Source: Rhodospirillaceae bacterium (GTDB taxonomy: Bacteria > Pseudomonadota > Alphaproteobacteria > UBA9219). From it: a stretch of DNA of 9,155 nucleotides. Positions within the stretch are counted from its first letter, which is position 1; each line of letters starts with the position of its first letter. A model generated the notes under the pieces. The model had not been told where the DNA came from. It did no database searches and saw only the letters and a program-made list of their open reading frames with translations. The DNA is taken from the NCBI GenBank assembly GCA_003486725.1, contig DNGD01000053.1, positions 2,664 through 11,818 of the forward strand, in the 5' to 3' direction. The position numbers were made by a program, and so were the translations under genes. Below, one piece after another: positions 5,868-9,155 of the stretch.

Positions 5868-7682
5868 ATGACCACCACCGAGCATCCTGCCGATCTTTTC
5901 AAACGTGCGACGGCGACGGCGATCAAAGCCATCGGCCACCGCGCGGAGATCGAGGTTGCGTTCGAACATGGTGGCAATAATCCCTCAGTCGGTCTGTTAG
6001 GCAACCGCGTCAAAATCCCTGAGCCGTCTCCGGCGCTGCCCGCAAAAGATCGCGCGCTCGTGCGCGGCATCGCCGATGCGGCCGCCGTAAGGCTGCGCTA
6101 TCACGACGCCAAGATTCACGGCAAACAACGGCCTGCGGAAAAACAAGCGGCGGCAATTCACGATGTGCTGGAGCAAGCGCGATGCGAGGCATTGGGTGCC
6201 GTGCGTCTACCGGGTCTGGGCAGCAATATCGGCGCGGCGCTGGCCACACATTGCGAGCAAAAGGGCTTTGGCGAAGCGAAATCACAAGCCGATGCGCCGC
6301 TGGCCGACGTGCTGCATCTCATCGCGCATGAAGCGCTGGGCGGCCAGCCCATTCCGCCGATTGGCCGCGAGGCCGTGGCGTTGTGGAAGCCGTTTCTGGA
6401 TGCGCGTCTGTCGCCGCATTGGGAAAAACTGCGCGGACTTCTGTCGGATCAAAAAGCCTATGCCGGTGAAGTGCATCGCCTGATGATCGCGCTGGAGCTG
6501 ATCGAAAAAGAAGACGACACGGAGTCGAATGCGCCCAAAACGCAACCGACCGAAGCGCCGCAAGAAAACACGCCGCCGGAGCCGGAGCAAGAAGAGGAAG
6601 AGCGCCAATCAACGACCGCCTTGTCGGAAGATGAGGAGGAGGAAGACGAAGACCAATCTTCGCAAGCCGTTGCGCTTGATGCCCCCGAGGAAGAGGAAGG
6701 CGAGGAAGAACATCCCGACGCCACAGCCTCTTCCAGCCAAGCCGAGGCGACCAAGGGGCCCGTCACGACGTACCGCACCTATACGGCGACGTTCGATGAA
6801 ACCATCGAGGCGCAGGAACTGTGCCCGCCCGCCGAGTTGCAACGCCTGCGCCGCCTGCTCGATTATCAAATGCGGCATGTGCAAAACATCATCATCCGTC
6901 TGGCGAACAAATTGCAACGGCGTTTGATGGCGCAGCAGCTTCGCGCATGGGAGTTTGATTTGGAGGAAGGCACGCTGGACGGCGCGCGCCTCGCCCGCAT
7001 CGTGGCCAATCCGATGTTGCCGCTGTCCTTCAAAACCGAAAAAGAAACGCCGTTTCGCGACACCATCGTGACGATCCTCATCGACAATTCCGGCTCGATG
7101 CGCGGGCGTCCCATTACGCTGGCCGCCACCAGCGCGGATATTCTGGCAAGAACCTTGGAGCGCTGCGGCGTGAAGACGGAAGTGCTGGGCTTTACCACGC
7201 GCAGCTGGAAAGGCGGGCGCGCGCGCGAGGCGTGGTTGGCGGAAGGCAAACCAGCGCGCCCCGGACGCCTCAATGAACTGCGCCATGTGATTTACAAAAA
7301 AGCCGACATGCCGTGGCGGCGCGCACGCATCAATCTCGGCCTGATGCTGCGCGAGGGCCTCCTTAAAGAAAACATCGATGGCGAGGCGCTGCTGTGGGCG
7401 CATAGCCGCCTGATGACGCGCAGCGAAAATCGCCGCATCCTGATGGTGATTTCCGACGGCGCGCCCGTGGATGACGCGACGCTGTCGGTCAACCCGAACA
7501 ATTATCTGGAGCTTCATCTGCGCAGCGTGATCGATTGGATCGAAACGCGCTCGCCCGTGCAGCTGGTCGCCATCGGCATCGGCCACGACGTGACGCGTTA
7601 CTATCGCCGCGCCGTCACGATCACCGATGTCGACCAACTCGGCGGCACGATGACGGAACAATTGGCGGCGTTGTTTGATTGA
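5868..7682 (+). CDS. cobT: CobT, VWA/MIDAS subunit of aerobic cobaltochelatase
   Basis: A 604-residue protein, close to the usual CobT length of about 630. The N-terminal helical domain (1-212) and the central acidic, Pro/Glu-rich linker (about 214-290, with runs such as EDEEEEDED) are typical. The C-terminal VWA domain (about 395-604) begins with [12 protein letters not shown], whose DxSxS motif (Asp406, Ser408, Ser410) forms a metal-ion-dependent adhesion site; MVISDGAP at 526-533 supplies a later metal-site loop. CobT pairs with the CobS hexamer to drive CobN. The ATG at 5868 is the natural start because the [13 protein letters not shown] opening resembles CobT proteins, but no ribosome site precedes it. 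CobN is not in the window. If the genome lacks cobN and the other cobalamin genes, the CobST pair might serve a different client; this cannot be judged here. Confidence 0.94.
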   Translation: MTTTEHPADLFKRATATAIKAIGHRAEIEVAFEHGGNNPSVGLLGNRVKIPEPSPALPAKDRALVRGIADAAAVRLRYHDAKIHGKQRPAEKQAAAIHDVLEQARCEALGAVRLPGLGSNIGAALATHCEQKGFGEAKSQADAPLADVLHLIAHEALGGQPIPPIGREAVALWKPFLDARLSPHWEKLRGLLSDQKAYAGEVHRLMIALELIEKEDDTESNAPKTQPTEAPQENTPPEPEQEEEERQSTTALSEDEEEEDEDQSSQAVALDAPEEEEGEEEHPDATASSSQAEATKGPVTTYRTYTATFDETIEAQELCPPAELQRLRRLLDYQMRHVQNIIIRLANKLQRRLMAQQLRAWEFDLEEGTLDGARLARIVANPMLPLSFKTEKETPFRDTIVTILIDNSGSMRGRPITLAATSADILARTLERCGVKTEVLGFTTRSWKGGRAREAWLAEGKPARPGRLNELRHVIYKKADMPWRRARINLGLMLREGLLKENIDGEALLWAHSRLMTRSENRRILMVISDGAPVDDATLSVNPNNYLELHLRSVIDWIETRSPVQLVAIGIGHDVTRYYRRAVTITDVDQLGGTMTEQLAALFD

Positions 7683-7834
7683 GAGAAACACAAGAAAGAA
7701 GCCCCTTCGAGATTTCCACAAGAAATAATGGGTTATTGCAAACACATTTCGGTTATTGTAGGTTTTTCGAAGCGTGTTGTAACAAGACACCGATACTTGC
7801 TATCGGTTATTTAGCTTTTGGGAGGCTCAATTAA
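7683..7834. promoter_or_regulatory. AT-rich leader after cobT with hairpin and GGTTATT repeats
   Basis: A perfect 7-bp stem, ACCGATA (7789-7795) and TATCGGT (7801-7807) with loop CTTGC, is followed by TATTTAGCTTTT. It could be a weak terminator for cobT or a leader hairpin for the next gene, whose ribosome site lies 13 nt further on. GGTTATT occurs three times (7731, 7751, 7805), the first two exactly 20 bp apart. I could not assign promoter boxes. Confidence 0.45.
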
Positions 7835-8449
7835 TTGAATGTCATGAAATCATCACCCAAGGAAGCTTGTGTCAACTGCCATTTTATAATGAAACATTCC
7901 AATCCTAACAAGTTCGCCATTACTGCTGACGAAAGGGATTCTATACGCAACCGTGATTACTCATGGCTTCACGATTGCTATGCACTTGGTTGCTATCACG
8001 GCATATGGGATGAAGGCTACAATTTCAATATTGAACGTCGCAATGAAATGATAGTTACCACCAATCGTAAAGACGGCTGTTTCTTTTTTCCCTATAAAGA
8101 AGGCATGCTTTTTCCTGCTGCTGAAAAACTACAAAAGCGAGAGCCGCTACATATGTCCCAAAAATTCCAAAAGCATGCTTCATCAAATCCCTGGATATCT
8201 GGCTCCTTTTACCTCGCTTCCTTTCTAATGATTATGGCAGGAATTTTGGTTGTGTCGAAGGTGGTTGATCCATTCATCTTGCCGATAGTAATTATCGGAA
8301 CATTATTGGCTGTATCAGTTGTAGGCGCATTTCAACTGCGTCAAGATCAGGCGTTAAATCAACAAAATTTTCTCTCTTTAATGGGACTGACATTCAAGCA
8401 GTTGCCGTTTGTTCGTGAAAAGAGAGACACTGAGGGGGGCCACCCTTAA
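7835..8449 (+). CDS. Cys-rich two-transmembrane protein of unknown function
   Basis: A 204-residue protein that I cannot name. The N-terminal soluble part (1-117) has a CVNCH motif (Cys12, Cys15) and further cysteines at 48, 53 and 82, which suggests a zinc-binding fold. Residues 120-141 and 147-166 are two hydrophobic segments that should span the membrane as a hairpin, leaving both ends on the same side, followed by a charged 38-residue tail. I prefer the TTG start at 7835 because GGGAGG ends 9 nt before it; the in-frame ATG at 7844 would be 18 nt away. Codon use is visibly AT-rich compared with cobST, so the gene may have been acquired by transfer. The neighbour at 8547 lies on the same strand 97 nt downstream. 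The reading frame is solid; any role in signalling or defence is speculation. Confidence 0.75.
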   Translation: MNVMKSSPKEACVNCHFIMKHSNPNKFAITADERDSIRNRDYSWLHDCYALGCYHGIWDEGYNFNIERRNEMIVTTNRKDGCFFFPYKEGMLFPAAEKLQKREPLHMSQKFQKHASSNPWISGSFYLASFLMIMAGILVVSKVVDPFILPIVIIGTLLAVSVVGAFQLRQDQALNQQNFLSLMGLTFKQLPFVREKRDTEGGHP

Positions 8450-8546
8450 TGGACACAGGATATAAAAGAACAAGTCATTTCACGAAGAGCCTGAGACGCA
8501 AGCCTGATGAATGTCGAACTATGCTTAAAAATAAAGCACAATCATT

Positions 8547-8924
8547 ATGAACCCATTATCCTCAAAAATTATAACAGGAACAACAGGGGAGCTATTAGTT
8601 CAACTAAGGCTGTTCCAATATGGCGTTCAAGCAAGTGCACCATTGGCAGACTCAGGAAATGATCTTATTGGAGTCAAAGGGGACGTATTTAAGGCTATTC
8701 AAGTTAAAACCACAGCTGTTGACGGTTCTTTTATATCTCCTGAAAATCGAATGTATCATATATTGGCTTTCGTAAAATTAGACGGCGAAGGGGATGAATT
8801 AAAGTTGGATCGTTGTCAAATATTCCTTATTCCTAAAGAAATTGTCGAAAGCGAAGATTTTAACAAAAATCAAATTGATCGGTTCTGCTTAAACGCAGAC
8901 CTTGTGGATGAATTATTTAACTAA
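8547..8924 (+). CDS. Small PD-(D/E)XK nuclease-like protein
   Basis: A 125-residue AT-rich gene. The pattern GTTGELLVQLRLFQYG (Glu15 in the first helix), then SGNDLIGV (Asp39), then FKAIQVKTT (Gln52-x-Lys54) matches the alpha-beta-beta-beta core of PD-(D/E)XK nucleases, with Gln in place of the usual Glu/Asp in the (E/D)xK position, as occurs in some subfamilies. The size fits a minimal single-domain fold such as Holliday-junction-resolvase-like or restriction-related proteins. No DNA-recognition domain is attached. Upstream in the frame there is a TAA at 8532, so ATG 8547 is the start; no good ribosome site is seen, although AATAAAG lies at about -16. It follows the two-TM gene by 97 nt and may share its transcript. 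It could be an active nuclease or a non-catalytic relative. Confidence 0.62.
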   Translation: MNPLSSKIITGTTGELLVQLRLFQYGVQASAPLADSGNDLIGVKGDVFKAIQVKTTAVDGSFISPENRMYHILAFVKLDGEGDELKLDRCQIFLIPKEIVESEDFNKNQIDRFCLNADLVDELFN

Positions 8925-9043
8925 TTTGCATAACCAATCGTTCGATCCTGATTGCTGAAACAGGTAGGCCAGAAGCAGCGGTAAGGCCTGCGTTTAATGG
9001 CTCCTCCATCGTCTATGTTTTCAGTCTCAAATTCTATTTCCCA

Positions 9044-9072
9044 ATTAGACAGAATAATTTCTTATGTCTAAT
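9044..9072. promoter_or_regulatory. Perfect 8-bp inverted repeat, possible operator or hairpin
   Basis: ATTAGACA at 9044-9051 is mirrored by TGTCTAAT at 9065-9072, with a 13-nt AT-rich spacer. The arms could be half-sites for a dimeric regulator of a gene beyond the right edge, or a weak stem. It lacks the T-tract of a terminator. Confidence 0.4.
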
Positions 9073-9092
9073 GAGCGCGTTTTGCCCCTTCT

Positions 9093-9155
9093 CGTCTTCC
9101 CGCACATTCTCTCTTCGTCATCCCCGCGAAAGCGGGGATCCAGCCGCGCCACGTC
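9093..9155. repeat. Further copy of the CGTCTTCCCGCA / CGTCATCCC repeat family (runs to window edge)
   Basis: CGTCTTCCCGCA at 9093-9104 is identical to the terminal 12-mer of the element at 1649-1877. Twelve bases later, CGTCATCCCC (9116-9125) opens a perfect 8-bp stem, ATCCCCGC (9120-9127) and GCGGGGAT (9132-9139), capped by a GAAA tetraloop. The element may continue past the edge. Confidence 0.75.

Larger units (their letters stand above)
8925..9155. other. Gene-free right end with inverted repeats
   Basis: I see no gene. Contents in order: a 7-bp hairpin with one G-T pair (GTAGGCC near 8965, GGCCTGC near 8986), the perfect 8-bp inverted repeat 9044-9072, and the start of a repeat element from 9093 onward. 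No tRNA or other RNA gene could be folded from it. Confidence 0.55.

Noticed and set aside
6609..7790. Minus-strand open frame of 393 codons
   Set aside because: It is the shadow of cobT; the cobT frame has an intact VWA/MIDAS motif and family-like length, while this frame has no recognisable domain.
8450..8546. Gap between the two AT-rich genes considered for a small gene or RNA
   Set aside because: The possible starts lead only to very short frames without ribosome sites, and no stable fold or promoter was seen.
8955..9000. Stem GTAGGCC/GGCCTGC considered as part of a tRNA or att site
   Set aside because: Only one stem can be formed; there is no TPsiC-like arm or acceptor end, so a tRNA is not supported.

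Overview
The window looks like chromosomal DNA of an alphaproteobacterium. The evidence is a J-domain/CobS/CobT cluster of the aerobic cobaltochelatase type, an alphaproteobacterial CheY-CheZ pair, a short ribbon-helix-helix regulator of the RHH_4 type, and GC-rich codon use with many GCG/GCC/CGC codons. A Rhodospirillales or Micavibrio-like lineage would fit, but this is inference; no rRNA or other lineage marker is present.

Layout. (1) Positions 1-1457, minus strand: the N-terminal 485 codons of a large exported protein with an AMIN-like beta domain and long Ala/Pro/Glu-rich linkers, running off the left edge. (2) 1458-1926: no gene, mostly a nested palindromic repeat element (1649-1877). 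(3) 1927-3018, minus strand: cheZ and, just upstream of it, cheY, which together form a response-regulator/phosphatase pair for chemotaxis. (4) 3019-3303: non-coding, with a 12-bp tandem duplication and a G8 tract. (5) 3304-3744, minus strand: a ribbon-helix-helix regulator whose promoter is embedded in inverted repeats that look like its own operator. (6) 4038-7682, plus strand: J-domain protein, cobS and cobT. CobS is a MoxR-like AAA+ ATPase and CobT a VWA/MIDAS protein. Together they form the chelatase activator that works with CobN, which is not in the window. A 180-bp cruciform-type repeat sits between cobS and cobT. (7) 7683-8924: a visibly AT-rich accessory block with a Cys-rich two-TM protein of unknown function and a small PD-(D/E)XK-nuclease-like protein. 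(8) 8925-9155: non-coding, ending in another member of the repeat family seen at 1649-1877.

How the parts fit. The chemotaxis pair and the chelatase cluster are ordinary core genes. The features worth most attention are the dispersed repeat family (nested palindromes sharing CGTCTTCCCGCA and CGTCATCCC words at three places), the likely self-regulated RHH promoter, and the AT-rich gene pair lying next to a repeat. I do not see convincing proof of a wholly new system. The AT-rich pair is the best candidate for an undescribed accessory module, and the repeat family the best candidate for an undescribed element.
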